From: Siniperca chuatsi
Taxonomy: Eukaryota; Chordata; Actinopteri; Centrarchiformes; Sinipercidae
Direction: 5' to 3'
Assembly: GCF_020085105.1 (NCBI RefSeq)
Contig: NC_058042.1
Coordinates: forward strand, 28,105,501-28,169,500
Length of the DNA: 64,000 bases
Shown: in pieces, positions 23,553 through 36,890 of the stretch
Numbering within the stretch: position 1 is the stretch's first letter
How the letters are laid out: each line of letters starts with the position of its first letter
Program-made: the position numbers and the translations under genes
Notes under the pieces: model-generated
Seen by the model: the letters and a program-made list of their open reading frames with translations, nothing else
Told to the model about the DNA's origin: nothing
The model's database searches: none

Positions 23553-25100
23553 GCTTGGATGGAGTTCTAGTTCGGTGTCGTGCACTTTCTCCACCAGCAC
23601 ATTAGGATCAGGTCAATTTACACATTGGATCTCACAGACTGAAGTTCATAGATAATTCCATACATGCGTTTTGCAAACAACGCAGTCAGAAAAAAAAAGT
23701 ATAAATAAAGTATCCACACACTTGCACGAAAGTTAAATTTGCCTTCTCCCGGTGAGCTTTGCCACAGTGGAATACAGGATCCAATCTGAGTCAGGGAAAT
23801 CACCACGCGTGGCTGCAAAAAAAGAGGAACAGCGCAGTAACAGTCATTCCGGGAAGCGTGGCCGTTCAAAAGTGGGACAACATACTCCAAAGTGCAGCCT
23901 GTGTCTGCTCCACGCCGCCGGTGCAGATCTGAGGCGGACACTGAAACGCGCCGCAGGGCTATCCGAAGTTAACGCGCACTCTAACCACAGTTATTGTCCA
24001 CAACTCAGTTTGTACACTTGAACTCATCTTTCTTGCCATTGTTGGTTTCGACTCCTCTGTCCAGCTCTTCCAATTTTAACACACATCCATTCCGATGTTG
24101 TTGTTGTTGTTTGTTTTGTTTGTTTTTTTTTTTTAGGTGGAAGAGGTTTCTATCTGTCGCATTCTGTCCCGCTATGTGCGTCTTTGTCCCTCTTCTTGCT
24201 GTTACGCTTCACGGTCCGCCGAACATTTCCCCACAACACCCCTCCTTCTGTCGAAAAAAAGAAAGAAAAGTTTTTCTCCCCCCCCCCCTCTCCCTCTCCC
24301 TCTCTCCCTCTCTCCCTCTCTCATTTACAATCCTGGCCACCGATTGGTCGTCATAGAAGAGTGAGCCGTGGGACCCATTTCCAGGCCTACAGCAGCACAG
24401 CTCTGCGCACAAATCCTCTCAGTACACGACGAGATAGGCTGGATGAAAATGTTTATGATTTGCCTTGCATCAAACCCAGGATCTGTGTGGTCCCCTCTTC
24501 GCTTGTAGCAAAACACAAATGAAATGGGGGGGGGGCAAAACGCATTCCTTTGCAAGAACTCACATCTGCAACTTAATAGACATAAACGAAGCAAGAGGAA
24601 ACCTCTGCGATAACTGCCCCGTCGTTTAGGATTTCCCCCCTCTCCCCGTCCTGCCTCTCATTCTGCAGAGTTTTTAAGCCCGGATTGATTGAGAGAATGG
24701 GAAAGAATAGTATTTTCTGGCCCGTTTCACCCCAATTGTGTCAGATTGGCCATGCAGTGGCCCAGTGTCTTTCCAGGCTGCATATTGTCCACGCACTGCG
24801 GCCTATCAATAGAGAGGGGTTTCAGCATCAATATATTTTACAGCTATCCCCTTTCACACCACACTTGAAAACTACCAATAGCCCAGACTTTTCTGCCATT
24901 GAAATGGTAACTAACTTGATTTCCCCCCCGCGCAAAGCAGCTTCAGGTCTGGCCCCCAGAGGCTGTGCCAGTTTTGCACAAGCTCCACAAAACCAGATGC
25001 ATGCCCGACCTGAGACCTGTTCAAGACTACAATATGACAGATAGCTGCTGGTAAAAAAAAAACAGTTCAGTATCTAAAACATGCATAGAGTTAGCATTAG
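23553..25100. other. Upstream region of the gas1-like gene; no other gene seen
   Basis: Contains the presumed 5' UTR and promoter of the minus-strand gas1-like gene. An AT-rich TATTTATA-like box read on the minus strand lies at about 23700, some 150 bp from the ATG. A pyrimidine tract with CCCTCT repeats lies at 24278-24321. No convincing exon. Confidence 0.4.
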
Positions 25101-25139
25101 ACCTACAGTGCACATGTGTATATACTAAGGCTCCATGTA

Positions 25140-25240
25140 CTGTATGTACACCAGGTGGACAACAGAAACACCAGAATGTGTAATGCAGTCCAATACAACA
25201 CCACAAATGACAGCTTCTAAAATAACCACAAAGTGGTTGT
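25140..25240. repeat. Partial copy of the neighbouring TIR element
   Basis: The stretch GAAACACCAGAATGTGTAAT followed by GCAGTCCAATACAACACC matches the interior of the 25340-25646 element (GAAACACC...GTGTAATGCAGTCCAGCACA) in the same orientation, but lacks the termini. Confidence 0.55.
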
Positions 25241-25339
25241 CTGAGTCTATACATTATAAGTGTCACAAAGTAGTGTTTTTATAGGGCCGTGCTGTGTTAT
25301 CTTCTATATATCCACCTACATACAGTACATACATATATT

Positions 25340-25646
25340 CACTCAGTGGCCACTGTATTAGGTACACCTGCACAATCTACTGTAATTCAATACAACAGCT
25401 CTGCCATAAATTCTACCCTTACAAAGTTTATAACGTTCAGTTTATGTTGACATTGTCTGAAATATGTCAATTCAATGACATGTTTATTATTGAGGTCATA
25501 GTTAAAGGTGGTGTTGTACTGGACTACAGCTACTAGAAACACCTCTCAGTGTAATGCAGTCCAGCACAACACCATCACTGACTATGTTACAGCTAAAACA
25601 TATAATTGAATGAACACATTGCACCTAATAAAGTGGCCTCTGAGTG
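25340..25646. mobile_element. Short non-autonomous DNA transposon with terminal inverted repeats
   Basis: The left end reads CACTCAGTGGCCACTGTATT followed by AGGTACACC. The right end, reverse-complemented, reads CACTCAGAGGCCACTTTATT followed by AGGTGCA. The pair forms an imperfect terminal inverted repeat of about 28 bp around a 307-bp element without coding capacity. I recognise the 'cagtggccactttattaggtacacc' motif as a very abundant fish repeat. Superfamily not assigned. Confidence 0.8.
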
Positions 25647-26187
25647 TACATACAAACCTGCATGAATATTTATTTTTATCTAGGCTTTTAGTACACACTG
25701 GTATATATGGATTACTGGACTTGTTCTATCACTGCACCGTTGCCACAGGATGAGGATGGTTTCCTCCATATGAAATGCTTAATTGTATCATTTATCTTTT
25801 AATAGTAACTGGCCACAACACCCCATTACTGACATGTCAGTTATAATTATAATCAGCCTCTGTCTGCAGCCTCCCTCTTGGATGCTTCTGTAGTTGTGAG
25901 TGTATTTTTGTCTCCACCTGGTGTTCCGGTTGCTGCAAAAATGAGTACTGACAAATCACCGCATACTGTACAGTAAATCACACAAAACAGAAATGAAGTC
26001 CATTATCCTAAAAATCAGTTTATTGCAGCTAGAACTCAAAAAATCACTGAAATACTTTCAGAGACAGAATGATAGAGACACTGTGAAACAAAGAAACAGC
26101 CAAAGAACGAGAAGAAACTGCGTGTCATGGCAGCCATTTCCTGAAAAATCAGTTCCACAGGATGACAACACAAAAAATACGTTTGTA

Positions 26188-26224
<37 letters not shown>
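26188..26224. repeat. (ATT)n microsatellite
   Basis: A clean TAT/ATT trinucleotide run of about 37 bp. Confidence 0.95.
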
Positions 26225-28589
26225 TAGTTATTGAATTAAGTCACACACACTCATACAAAGCAAACAGTTTGCTTTATGGCTTCTGTTCCACCCATTAATA
26301 TTGTCTCATGATCGGATATGACAGATTCTAGTAGCTCTATTATAAAAGGACTTATTGCAACGTTTCCTCTGCTTTATATTATTGAAATGTTACAAATATA
26401 CTGTTCATCTATCACATGACAATAACCACTGTACTGATGATGTGTTGCCTCAGTTTTCATTCAGCGGCAGTGTGGCGCCTACAGCAAGGAAATTACCACT
26501 CATCTTAGAGAAAACAGTCAGTATATTTTTGCCCACATTTCCTCGAAAATAAAATGTGCACATGTAAAATGAAAACTTTTCTAATCATAAAGTACCAAAA
26601 GAAAAACATGTTTTGGCAGCAGAACCATCACAGGAGTCAAAGTGGGGACAGATATGAGATCAAAGCTGACATCACCCTCGGCTACATAAAATTAAACACG
26701 GCAAAAATGTAGCGCATATGGATGTAACACAACATCAACAACATCCCCTTTTGATTCGCCCACACCTTCACTTACGCTTGGCTAGAAAACAACATCGACA
26801 GAATACCGAGTTATGCAGTAAGCCCACACTGACTGTGTGCTGTGTAACACTATAACCAGCACTCTCTGCCACAGGACGAGGTTTTTACAAAGACACCACT
26901 TGACATATCACGTCGACTAAACGACACAAATTCACCAGCACAAAACAGCACCACTGAGACGCAGGGGTCAATGAGATGGAGGACGGGTCAAAGGTCATGT
27001 GACGGTCGACAACACGCAGCAACGACGCAGCAAGTTGATGAAAACAGAGTGAAGAACGACCCGCTGTCGACAGTATAGGTCAACAGCAGACACATTTACA
27101 TCTTATACAACACAAATATTTGTGGATTTATGCCCACATCGCAGTTACACAGTTCAACATAATTGTGCCATTTCCTTTATGTTGGTCAAAGTATTTTCAA
27201 CAAAGGCTTTGGCATACAACTTCTAAAGCATTTGCATTTCTCTCATCTGAGCAGCTTTTCTTTTTTAACCTCAGCACGATGCAGCACAAACACAAATTTG
27301 CTCCCTATGTAGTTGATATTGACGCTAGGTTAAATTTGGGAGCGCAGTAACTGCACACACTTAACTGCAAATTCTTAAAACAGACAAAAGGCAGCAAATC
27401 CATCCTGCCTTTAAGTAAGACATAATTCCCGCCTGCTCACAAATCATTTGTTGCTTTTAATCAAACTAAAAGTAAGAAATCTCCTGCAGAAACAAACAAA
27501 CAAGGAGGCCTGTCTTCGTAAAAAGTAGCTAACAGATGTTGGAGCTCTAGAGAAGACAACCTTGTACGGACGTCCAAGGCACACTGAAGTATGGAAAAAG
27601 CTATTAAAAAAAGCCTTTATAATGATATATCGAGGAAAAGATTAGAACTAAGATTAATGCAGCTCACAGGGAGCTTTCATCAGGGCACCAGGGGGCCAAC
27701 ACCAGTAAGCTACTTATGACAAAAATCAGCCTCATTTGTTGCTCTAAATGAATATTTCCCTTTTCTAAGATTTTGTGCTTTTGAACGTGGAATATGAACA
27801 ACCCCACAAATAGATCCTTCATTTTATTTTTCCTAAACTAGATTACCAAATTTCCCAAATTCAACATAACACACATATGGCCTCCTCACATGAGCCAGTG
27901 TCAGCCTTGTGCATGTGTGTTTTCATTCCAACCAAGCAGCTGATCTCAGCGATCCTATCTCGTTCAAGGTGCACGTGTTCATCAGTGAAATCATCTGCTG
28001 CGTGTTTGGAAGCAATGAAAACCTGCACACACACACCTGAGACCTCTGCTGAAGAATCATATTGTGCTATCACTGGTCACATGAGGTACAGAGAGTGCAG
28101 GAGGTTGGGGAATGAAAGGAGTAAAGGATTTAATAGACAAATATTTCTCAGGGGAGGAATTGCTCTAAAGGCAGAAATAATCTCATTGGTTAAATCTCAA
28201 TGGGAGGAGCCAGAGAACCACAGTCTTTCAGAGTGCAAGTTAGCTCATTTCAATAAAAATATGAATGACATGACTTTTAGGATATCTGAAGGTCAAAAGG
28301 AACGCTAACAAAACTAGACCACCTAGATGACACTGTGGCTAGAATTCCTTTTTTCCAGTTAGTAAGACAAGCCCCATATTTCATAATATCAGCTTCCTCA
28401 TCTTTTACTTTCTTTTCTGCAGGGCTTCTGTCTAACTTTGCACAGCTAGGAAAACTGTTATTATGTGACTCTGCCAACTGACATTCCACTCAAGCAATAA
28501 AAATATTTCTACCTCCAGAGCAGCTTTGCCTCTGAAAAATATTTGTACAAGTAAAACTCTAATCTTCTGGGACTTAGAGTTGAGCCAAA
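26225..28589. other. Downstream of cplx3; possible 3' UTR, no gene seen
   Basis: No recognisable exon. Part of this AT-rich block is likely the 3' UTR of cplx3 (minus strand). Candidate polyadenylation signals read on the minus strand occur near 27826 and, further out, near 26013, where CAGTTTATTGCAG is seen on the plus strand. The frame at 27877-28308 plus has no domain. Confidence 0.4.
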
Positions 28590-31500
28590 TCACATGAGAC
28601 TGCAATTCTCCGTCTGCTTTTTGAGGTCTTCCAGTGTGGCCTGAGCTTTGTCTTTCAGCTGGTCGATGTCCACGTTCTGGATGTTGGACAGCTGGCCCAG
28701 CACCGACTGCTTGTGCGTTTCCTCCTGGTTGTCCTCAGCGATCATCTTGGCCAGCTCTGTGGGCAACACCACGTCGTCCCCCGCCTGCTGGATCTGGGTC
28801 TCATCCATCTCGTTCTGAGGCAGATACACACATGCATGCATGTCCATGTTGACACACCCAACAGGACAGGAGAAAGAAGGACGAGAAGTTTAGAACAAAA
28901 GGTTCAAATCCCACTGTAGTTTATAGAAATACAGTATTGGGCAGCAAGACTGTGTGGGTTTTACAAAGGCAGTGGTCCTGTTGGAGACATTTTTATGTGT
29001 GTCATGAAATAGCCGTTACTTTTCTTTGCAAAAGCAGAGCTCGATTAGTTTACCTTTGGTAGTCTGTACTTTTCCCGGAAATGACTTCTAACGGTGGCTC
29101 TCTCAGCTTTCTTCTGAGCAAAATTGGCTTCTCGTTCTTGTCTGCAAGAAAGGAGGAAAAATAGTTTTTTGGCAGAATTTTCTCAATCCCACTCAACACA
29201 CAAACTAGAGATAAACTCCAAAGGAAATGTCTTTTTTAATCAACTGTGCATGCTTTCACCTGTGGGAAGCTTTGGAATAGAAATGCTAACTCCAAGCACC
29301 ACGCTTTTAAGAGGGAATATCCCCCAAATATGACAAAGAAAACACACGTGTTATCTGAAAATGAAGAAAGTCAGTGTTCATTATTGCCATGTGCAGATGC
29401 ATCTCTGCTTTAAGAGCATCATAAGGCTCCTGCTGGATCTGGACCTTGGAGGCCTTGGGTCTTAGCATTACCATGTCTCCTCTTAACTCTAACTGCAGAG
29501 TAGAGCCAGCAGAAGGTGGAGCAGCAGCAGTGATGCCATGGGGAAGCAGGAAGAGATGTTCTGCTTATGTTTAGGAGCACCAGATGCAGCATCCTGTCAG
29601 TCCAGCGCTCCCCTGAGGGATTTTAGTCCTCTTGGGATGTTGACTACTAGAGGTAACCTACTAACTGCAGACTTACTGCCACTCCCCAACTGTCAACCCA
29701 TCGGATTTACCTCACTTTAGCTGGGTAGCTTTGCAGTCTGCCTCCCTAGCTGCACATTAATTGCCTGACTTTTAAAGCTGGAAACCCTCAAAAGAGCTCC
29801 GTAACTGTCTTTGAAAAATGGGCAGTTTACGTTTAAGGCAAACCATCAAAGAAATTAAAGATCACCCTCCAACCATCTTCAAAATTGCCTTAAGTCTGCC
29901 TCTGGATACAAGGGAGGTATTGAGGCATTTCTGAAATTCTGCACGTCTCTTAGAGAAACCTAATGGTGTGAGATGTCCAATATTTATCTGTTAGCTTGTT
30001 GTGATTTGTCTCTTAATACTCACTCCAATCCAGCCTACAGTATGTGATGCCTCCAGCAGAGGGCAGTCAATAGGCTGCTGGCACTGCTCTCTCCACTCAA
30101 CACCACTGGAATATTTATGGCTTCAGTGAAGTTCATAATTGTCCCTTGTAAATTGCTAAATTTTCCGAAATGCCTCGAACATCATGAGTCAACAACATGA
30201 CATAATGCTTAACAAACTTGCTTGTATGACCTAAGGCCAAATAAAGCATGCATACAGTGACAAAAGACCACATTATACAGTCAGTGAAATACAGTAGGTG
30301 CTTATAACAAAATAAACACCATAGATGATATTCTTCAAAGCTACAGTGGCAGAGGTTGCATTGTACGCCTAGAAGGATCAAATCAGCTGCATAATCTAAA
30401 GGCGGGGTGGGGGGGACACTGGAGGACCACGGGCGTGATTTGCAGTTGAAGTGTTGGCACCCATTGTGTCAGCGGAAGGTCGTTTTATCTGGAGATGCAG
30501 CATTCATGGTGCTGTCCGTGTGAGCCTGAGTTCACTTTGTGTTAACATGAGCGGGCCAAACACCAAATGGCACATGGGCCCGTGCAGCGCTCACTTGCAG
30601 CCAATGGGCAGAGCTTTGTGTCTTCCCCTCTCAAGGGCATCAGATGACCAGGGTTGTCACTGTGGCCCGGGTGCTGAGGGTGATAAAATGTCTACATGTG
30701 ACATGTCAGTGTGAGCAACCCCCCAACCTGATTCTGCTTTAATCTGAGCAGTATGGGCTTCTCTGTGATCTATGCTCATGTTTAGCACCTCTCACTAATA
30801 ACTCACTTCCACTGAAGGTCACATTATGACGGCAGAGCGTTAAGCATCTCGCCATGCCTCCTGTAGAGCTCAGTGGGCTGAGCTGAGTGTTAATGCCGCA
30901 AGAGTTAGGACTTCACTTCCCACTCATGCTTAAAATGTCTGCACACGGTTCTGTGAGGCACTTTGGATAAAAGTGTTCATCAAATGTGTTTGTGCTGATG
31001 GAAACGAGCCAGGGATTGGAAACAATCGGATAACTCTTTCTTTATGATATATGCTCCTCCCACTAAAGAGCAGGCAGTGCTGCTATAGATGCCTACAATT
31101 TGTGTAACAGCTGAAATATATAACCAGAATTTACCATTTTTTCTGTAGAACTCTGGTCTGAATTCTTTATTCCACATTATTAATCTATGGTAACTTATTC
31201 TATGACCTGGGCAGTAAACATCTGATATGGGATGTGGAGTCCTGCTCTAAGGGAAACATCACACAAATCAATTGTGAGTTGTTGTCTGCTGGGTGAACTC
31301 TGTTTACCAAATGACCTTGCTGTTAACTTATATTGTCCTCCAGTGGCTCAGGAGATAAACACCATAACAAATATGTAGGCTACACTGGGGGGGGAGAACA
31401 TCTAAATAATTCAGTTTTGCAGGTGAGACACAGAGCAAAGATTTAAATGATAGAAGCATGACAAAATAGCCTAATTAAAAGGCGCACAGCTGGAACCACA

Positions 31501-32247
31501 GCTGTAAATATATTTATATATATATAAAAACCAAATTTGAGATAGTATAGAGGCCATACCATTCTAAACCCAACTGATCCAGCTTTTAGTCTGCAATATA
31601 TTTTTATAATATAAATGAATCGGAAACATCTAGAGAGTAGGCTAAGAAAGACAAATCCAAAATGAATTCATATTAGTTTATACTGTTGGCTGTTTGCCCT
31701 CTGATAATATCCAAATAGAGGTTTGACTTTATTTACCACACAGTCTGATTCATTATTGAGCCGCACGCGCAGCAGTAGGAACATGTTTCGCTCCAGGCAC
31801 GAATCCCTCTAGACTTTTCCGTGGAAGAATAATTCCAGGAATCCCAAATTAAAAACGGCGCTACACAATTTGCCGAAGCTAAGAGACCGAGAGCTCCCTG
31901 GGCGAGAGGAGCAGCTGTGTGTGGAGCGCTCGTGTTATTGCATTGATGCGTAAAAAAGCGCGCGGCGCACTGGGAGCGCTCTGCTGTTTACACACAACAA
32001 CGCACTGTTTAAATATGCAATGCTTTCCCGATACATACTGTAGGTTTTCATTACAACGGCACAATCACAAGCTTCAATCATTGCCTTACTTTTCCTCCTC
32101 TAACTGTTGCTGATATTGTTCAAATTCCTCTTGAGTCATCCCCTGCGCGGCGGCGTCTGTTTTCTCCCCTTCGGATTTCTCCTCCGTCAGGCCGCCTGTC
32201 AGGTTCTTCAGCTGTCCTCCCACCACGTGTTTTACCATGAAAGCCAT
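28590..32247 (-). CDS. cplx3: Complexin-3 (SNARE regulator, prenylated)
   Basis: Complexin-3 binds assembled SNARE complexes and controls vesicle release, chiefly at retinal ribbon synapses. Three coding exons with consensus splice sites and intact phase: 32090-32247, 29054-29141 and 28590-28814, giving 156 residues (human 158). Exon 1 starts [20 protein letters not shown], close to human [20 protein letters not shown], and holds the acidic linker and accessory helix ([16 protein letters not shown]). Exon 2 encodes the SNARE-binding central helix, [18 protein letters not shown] (65-82). Exon 3 starts [14 protein letters not shown] and ends ENCSLM; CSLM (153-156) is a CAAX box, and Met favours farnesylation, as in human CHVM. 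This separates it from complexin-1/2. Teleosts can have two cplx3 copies and I cannot say which this is. It lies next to ulk3, as in mammals, apart from the gas1-like gene in between. The 2.9-kb intron 1 shows no other gene. Confidence 0.95.
30895..30985. repeat. Dispersed repeat tail in cplx3 intron 1
   Basis: The segment GGCACTTTGGATAAAAGTGT then TCATCAAATG resembles the 'ttggataaaagcgtctgctaaatg' tail found in many teleost interspersed repeats. Only the tail is recognisable. Confidence 0.5.
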
Positions 32248-35200
32248 GGCTGCGACTCGGAGAGTCCTCTATTTGATCGGCTAAGAAGTTGAAGGCTTGG
32301 TGCGCTCTTGGATAGAGCGGTGCCGGTGGATAAATATCCGTCAAGTGACGCTTAAACCAAACGTCTGGAAGTGTTGCACAAGAGCATCTAACTTTCAAAG
32401 GCTCGGTGGGAGCAATCAAACCGGGGGGGGGAAAAAAGACGGAATTATTCCAACGGCGCGTCGGAAGCTGGCAGTTTCAGCACCACTGGCCCTGGACAGC
32501 TCCGCGCCGTGAAGGATGGAGAGGCGCTGCTCAGATATGAGTCAACAAGTTTGGCGCTGAACTCTACCAATCCTGTGACTCCGTCCGCAGCCACCACTCC
32601 CTCCACCCAATCCCAGGCACCGCCGGACTGGGTGTGCGCTTGCATGGCGCGCGTCTGCATCGTGGGCTGCTCCCGTGATTCGCCGTCTGATTATAACTCG
32701 CGATGGAGTCAGGCAGGACTCCGGGAGGGACAAACGACACGTGACGAGCCTCAGTGTCTCCTGGCTGTTTTGGTGCATCTCGTCTCTCTCAGGGTCATCT
32801 GCGCGCTGGAGCCTAACACACAGTTTGTCAACACACAAAACGCTTCCTAATTGCAAATTAGTTAAATGGCTGTCTATTAACCCACGGCATGAGTTCCGTT
32901 TATTGGCACGATCACTTAGAAATGATGAGTGGCTGTTCTATGTAGTAGGGTTTGTTTGATGTATAACAAGCTCGTTTCCACAAGATGAGAGGAGACTGGA
33001 ATGATGGAGCATGTGTACAGTGCGCAAGTAAATGCATCTTTCAGTCTGAGCAGATATTAGTCCTCCATGCGCATTTAATACCCTTGTAAATATTCCTTGC
33101 CCCTAACTGGAGCTGACATCCTAAAATTAGAAATTTTGTCTCCAGTTGCATCACCATAATATTCCTCAGTGACTCATGAGTCTGTAGTACCCACAAGTGA
33201 GTTTATAATATCAGTGTCTTATGCTTATTAGGCCTCCTATAGGATTTTCTGTGCTGCTCCCTCTCATGTTTCTTTGAATGTGTGTGTTTGATGGGGGCGG
33301 GTGAATAGTTCAACTTCCATCACCAGAAAAGATGATTTATTAAAAAGCTGGGTGCTTCTGGATGACACTGTGTGACGCAGTGTTCAGCTGGAAAGCCTCA
33401 CTTCTAAAAATATGACCTACGTGTGTGTCTGTGTGTGCGTGTGTGTGTGTGAGGAATATTTTAAATCTCTCTCTCTCTCTCACTCACTGTGAGATTCTTG
33501 ACATCCGAAGTGTGAAAAGGAACTTTGATTACAAGTCAACAACTTCAGCATCCTGATCCTCGCAGCAGTCTGACACCGAGCCTGGCCTACTTTCCCAGTC
33601 CCTGTGGATCAGGAGAGACAGAGCGCGTCTCAGTGTCTTTTTGTCACAGGCTTAGCGGGGCCCTGTTAGCCTATACCTGGCTCTCTCTTAAATCTCTCTC
33701 CAACTTCAAAGCTGCCACCGGTGAATAGATTGAAACGTAACGCAGTGAATAAGATCAAAACTGTAATCTCTGTGAAATTTAATAAAAAGAAAGAATTTGC
33801 CTAACCAGCATGTTTCAACATCAAATTATATCGTTTCGCTTGTGATATTCACACCCATGGGATCTGTTCCCAGCCCAGGGCTCAGTGATAATCAGTGAGA
33901 CCTGCTACAGGTGCTCTGGCAGGTACACAGCAGGAGGTTTTAATACAAGATGATGTAAATTACACACACACACATACACAGGCTTAATGGTGAAATCCAT
34001 ATATTTCAGTATCCATACATTTGGCCTAAAAAGTGAGAGCAGAGTCCTTTTCTGTAAGAGCATCCAACAGAGGTGTTGTCTTGCCTGCACTCTTACGGTC
34101 ACACTCAACTTCATATCGAAACCGCTTTTTCCCCTTTTGTAAGACAGGTCCAGGGACATGATTCATGTGTGGAAAAGTGTCTGATACCAGAGGAGTTGCT
34201 ACTTAGTAGCCACTTGTGAAACTAGTAGAACTAGACAATCATTGATGGTGGCTGGACAACTGAGCGGGCCATGGCATTCAAATTAAACTGCATATCAAGC
34301 CAGTAGGGCCAGCCACTGTAGGTTAGCCTAAGCGGATACAGTGAAGATATAAGTACTTTGCTTTGGTGAGAGTAAGATTCAAAGGCATTTTCAATGTGCG
34401 TTAGATCAGCGTTCGAGAATGGTATCGCCTGTCAGAGGGCTCAGGAGAGTTATGATGGCACAGCCTGATACCCACTGCAGGGCCTAGTGATAGGTCAAAA
34501 CATCGTTTAACATGCATTCTGGGCTTCCATAGGAATGCTCACCCAACTTTTGGCACAGTTCAGTGTGTGAATTGTTACCTAGAAAACCTGCGAAATGCCA
34601 GTGCATTTCAAAACTGCATTTTCCATTCCTACTGAGTACATACAAGTCAAGTGAAAAGAAGCGAATTTTTCACATGAAATCAGTGCCTGATGAAAGCTAT
34701 AGCCGACCATTACATAATTTGGTTCCATTAAATTGCACCTTCACCAAATAATAACCAAAAAAGGGGAACATAGGTACCAATTCGTAAAAAAAAAAAATTG
34801 CTTTGTAAAAAATACTAGATACTGAAATAAGACTGACTTTACACTCTCTTGTGGTCTCTAAAGAATGTGTCACGATCAGTGAAATTGTTCCACATTACAG
34901 GATATGTTTGAGTCCTTCACTTGCAAAAGAGGACGCAACTCGCTGTTTGTTAAATAAGAGCATGTGGCATTGAAATGAAACCTTCACGGTTAATACAGAA
35001 AAAAAAAACAACATTACTCACATTACCTGATTTAAAAATAGGCTCATGTTAATGCTCTCTTGCTCCTGCCTGTGCTCAGTTAATGTTACTGCCTACTCAG
35101 CTTTGATTGATTTCTCACAGCACTGTAATAAACAGTTTGGTCTATGTTTAGCATATATGGAGCACTATTGCATGCAAAGCCTTCACACAGATGTTTACTG

Positions 35201-36233
35201 TAATAGCCATGCATGGTTGCACACAAACCTGACATGTTATTTTCCCTTTCTGCATAAACATCTGTTTAGACTTCAGAAGTGGGTTTTTTTTTTAAATCTG
35301 CTATTAGTCAAAATCTCATTGGTGAAAAATAAGTCAAAAAACAATACAGAAGTTGATGATGACGAAAAATGCAGATTGTGCCGAAAGCAACAAAAGGTTA
35401 CAGAAGCATGACATATTGTGGTTGTTGTGAGGCAGGAGTGATCACGGTGTGAGTCAACATAACCGAAAGCATCACGCCGGCTCCCGCTCAGTCACACTGC
35501 CAGCCCGGTTACACTTGATCTTCTAGGATTAGGATCCTGTGTGGGATTGGGAGAGATGGGCTTATGTACACCATCACACACGCTCGCTGATCCTCAGCAG
35601 CCGAGCGTTACACCTTTGTTTCTTTAGACATGGGATGACAAGGAATTAGACTCATCAAACAAATGTACCCTGCAGCAAACAATATGCTCATTCAGGGAGT
35701 TTTTAAATTCACATAGGCGGAGATGACGCCATTAGCAAGTCACTGGGATGCCTGTCTTAAGTAGAGCAGTGTGTGAGTGGCACCCCCCTCGTGAGATGAC
35801 AAAATATCCCGCTAATCCCATTAGAAGTGAAAAGTGCTCTGTGTACTCAGTGATAAAACTAGTTTTTGTATCAAAAAAGCATCTGAGACCATTTGGATTG
35901 GCTAATGATTTGCTGAGATTTATTTCTACCTGCGTCAGGTCCTGACCGGAGATCGAACAGACAGGTGGGGTCACAGCAGCATGGCACCGTATGGTGGCAA
36001 GCGAGGTCACCCCAGCAGAGGTGGTTTGATGCCCCGCAGGCTGTCTAGGAGGTGCTGAACTACGCCGCATGTCAGCATGGCAACTGTCCCCCTTAGCTAA
36101 CATCAACTGCTTCCTCATGAGCTGAATATTATTGCCCTGCAACAGAGCAAAAGAAGAGCATTTCAACTTTTGAACTTGATATTTAAAGCTGCATTAAATT
36201 GGGTTTGAAACTTGGTTTGTGTAAATGTTGCCC
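32248..36233. other. Upstream of cplx3 and intergenic; no gene seen
   Basis: The first several hundred bases are relatively GC-rich and probably hold the cplx3 5' UTR and promoter. Open frames on both strands at 32297-32960 are overlapping and unlike known proteins. A (GT)n tract lies at 33421-33451 and a (CT)n tract at 33467-33481. The rest is AT-rich without a recognisable exon. Confidence 0.45.
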
Positions 36234-36890
36234 TTAAAGGATTGGTTCACTCAAATAAAAATAAAAAAACATACTGAAATAATTACATCTAAAGAATTCA
36301 CTGCAACGTGTCTTCCCAGAATCCCTGTTAGTCTGGATAATCCACACAACACACTGCCAACTGCTTTCTCTGGGACTATTTCTTCGGTAGAAAGTAGTTG
36401 TTAAAGTGTTCACAGTGAGCTCTGTGGATTATCCAGAGTAATGGGTACACTGTTTCTGGAAAGAGATGTTGCTGTTCAGTCATTTAAAAAAAAACAAGAA
36501 ATCTCAGAGACGGATATTTTAAAACCCGGGCAAACAAAGCCGGCATATCTATATTTATCTTAGTTATATCCGTCCATATCTGAATGTATAGATACCACAT
36601 ATCACAAGGGGTAAGTGACAAGATTTATTTTTTATTTCTTTGTATTTTCATGCCTTTTGTTTTTTCTCACAAACAGCTTCTTATATTAATACTGTATTTT
36701 TACTGGAGCATGTCCTCAGCAGATAAAATCTAACTAACTCCCTTTCCCCGCTCATTCCAGTAAACTTTGATGAGAAACAGTCTATTCATCCATTTCAGTG
36801 TTTAGACATTTTTTTTATTATTCCTCAACAATCTGGTGTCAATGAACAAGTTACCAATACGAAAAGTATTGTGGGTGAGTTAACCTTTAA
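36234..36890. mobile_element. Non-autonomous TIR element flanked by TTAA
   Basis: Left end TTAAAGGATTGGTTCACTCA and right end, reverse-complemented, TTAAAGGTTAACTCACCCAC form an imperfect inverted repeat, with TTAA at both outer edges. TTAA target duplications are the hallmark of piggyBac-type insertion, but the ends do not start with the usual CCC, so class is tentative. The 657-bp interior has no transposase. Its centre contains two facing copies of a motif (GGATAATCCAC; ACTGTTTCTGGAAAGA). Related sequence recurs at 43020-43130 and 43600-43752. Confidence 0.65.
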
